64,000 nt of DNA from Streptomyces sp. SLBN-118 (lineage in GTDB: Bacteria > Actinomycetota > Actinomycetes > Streptomycetales > Streptomycetaceae): the NCBI RefSeq assembly GCF_006715635.1, contig NZ_VFNP01000002.1, positions 1,302,001-1,366,000 on the forward strand, in the 5' to 3' direction. Shown one piece after another: positions 63,535 to 64,000 of this stretch; position 1 is the first letter of the stretch, and each line of letters starts with the position of its first letter. The notes below the pieces were generated by a model. The model was not told the DNA's origin. It saw nothing but the letters and a program-made list of their open reading frames with translations, and made no database searches. A program made the translations under genes and the position numbers.

Positions 63535-64000
63535 TCACGGGGCGCCCGCGCCGCCCCCGACGACTCCGGCCCCGCCACCGCCGTTCCCGCGCGGCACCAG
63601 CGAGCCGAAGTCCCCGGTGTCACCGAGGCGCAGGAGGAACGGGCGGGTGCGTGTGTACCGGATCGCCGAGACGGAGCACGGCTCCACATGGATCCGCTGG
63701 AACAGGTCGAGATGCATGCCGAGCGCGTCCGCCACCAGAGACTTGATGAGGTCGCCGTGCGAGCACATCACATACACCGCGTCCTCGCCGTGCGCGGACT
63801 CCACGCGCGCGTTCCAGTCGCGTACGGCGTCGACGGCCCGCGCCTGCATCGCCCGCATCGACTCCCCGCCCGGAAACGCCGCCGACGAGGGGTGCTGCTG
63901 CACGATCTCCATCAGGGGTTCGTCGGCGAGCTCGGCGAGCTTGCGGCCCGACCAGTCGCCGTAGTGGCATTCGCCGATCCGCTCGTCGGTCTGCAGCTCC
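63535..64000 (-). CDS. Histidine phosphatase family protein (MSMEG_4193 type), 5' end cut by window
   Basis: The last 154 codons are visible; the N-terminal RHG motif lies beyond 64000. Visible features: GECHYGDWSGRKLAELADEP, PGGESMRAMQARAVDAVRDW with the conserved Glu, and VMCSHGDLIKSLVADALGMH with the second catalytic His. A Gly-rich tail ends the protein. A phosphomonoesterase whose substrate is unknown. First visible gene of the DUF3090/SCO1664 module. Confidence 0.9.
   Translation of the reverse strand, partial: ELQTDERIGECHYGDWSGRKLAELADEPLMEIVQQHPSSAAFPGGESMRAMQARAVDAVRDWNARVESAHGEDAVYVMCSHGDLIKSLVADALGMHLDLFQRIHVEPCSVSAIRYTRTRPFLLRLGDTGDFGSLVPRGNGGGGAGVVGGGAGAP

Overview
The window is high-GC actinobacterial DNA, almost certainly from a Streptomyces chromosome. 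Evidence: very strong third-codon GC, frequent GTG starts, a GylR-controlled glycerol operon, mycothiol synthesis, a Pup-proteasome system, and a gene order that I recall as matching the S. coelicolor SCO16xx block. The same backbone also parallels M. tuberculosis Rv2090-Rv2135c (exonuclease, helY, tatCA, pafCBA, prcAB, pup, dop, mpa, trmI, recB-like, metH, PAC2 protein, mshC).

Layout: 0-4 kb holds a LysR/TDT-channel divergent pair, a small ABM-like protein, and a metal-receptor/XRE-cupin pair. At 4.3-6.1 kb are a 5'-3' exonuclease and an iron-boxed siderophore-interacting flavoprotein. At 6.1-14.1 kb is an accessory block: MerR regulator, two membrane proteins (one ABA4-like), an ABC-ATPase remnant, a SigK-like ECF sigma factor with RskA-like anti-sigma, a class I photolyase, a cyclopropane-fatty-acid synthase and a TetR regulator. 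It looks like a photo-oxidative stress island.

At 14.6-36.4 kb is the proteostasis and export backbone: HelY helicase, TatC/TatA, PafC/PafB, two FKBP prolyl isomerases, PafA, an MFS/LacI pair, proteasome PrcA/PrcB, Pup (ending Gly-Gly-Glu), Dop, Mpa, a ferredoxin and TrmI. At 36.4-42.2 kb are an M50 protease, an Fe-S RecB-type nuclease, an orphan response regulator, a lone peptide-binding lipoprotein and a HAD hydrolase. Cobalamin-dependent MetH follows (42.3-45.9 kb).

At 46-51 kb is the glycerol regulon gylR-glpF-glpK-glpD with GylR-box candidates in both promoters. At 51.1-52.1 kb a FadR-type regulator faces the 3' stump of a deleted short-chain dehydrogenase gene. parJ (PAC2 family) follows. 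At 53.3-60 kb is accessory DNA: a Tat-exported beta-propeller protein, a cytosolic-looking S8 protease in an operon with a glutamine-rich protein, and a secreted GH31 enzyme. The protease and the Gln-rich protein appear to share a C-terminal domain, and this pair is my leading candidate for an undescribed system. mshC follows, then 730 bp of repeats, then a three-gene actinobacterial module (SCO1664-family kinase-like protein, DUF3090 protein, histidine phosphatase) that runs off the right edge.

Many convergent or adjacent transcription units are separated by long perfect GC hairpins, listed as terminators. I saw no rRNA, tRNA, CRISPR array or intact insertion sequence.
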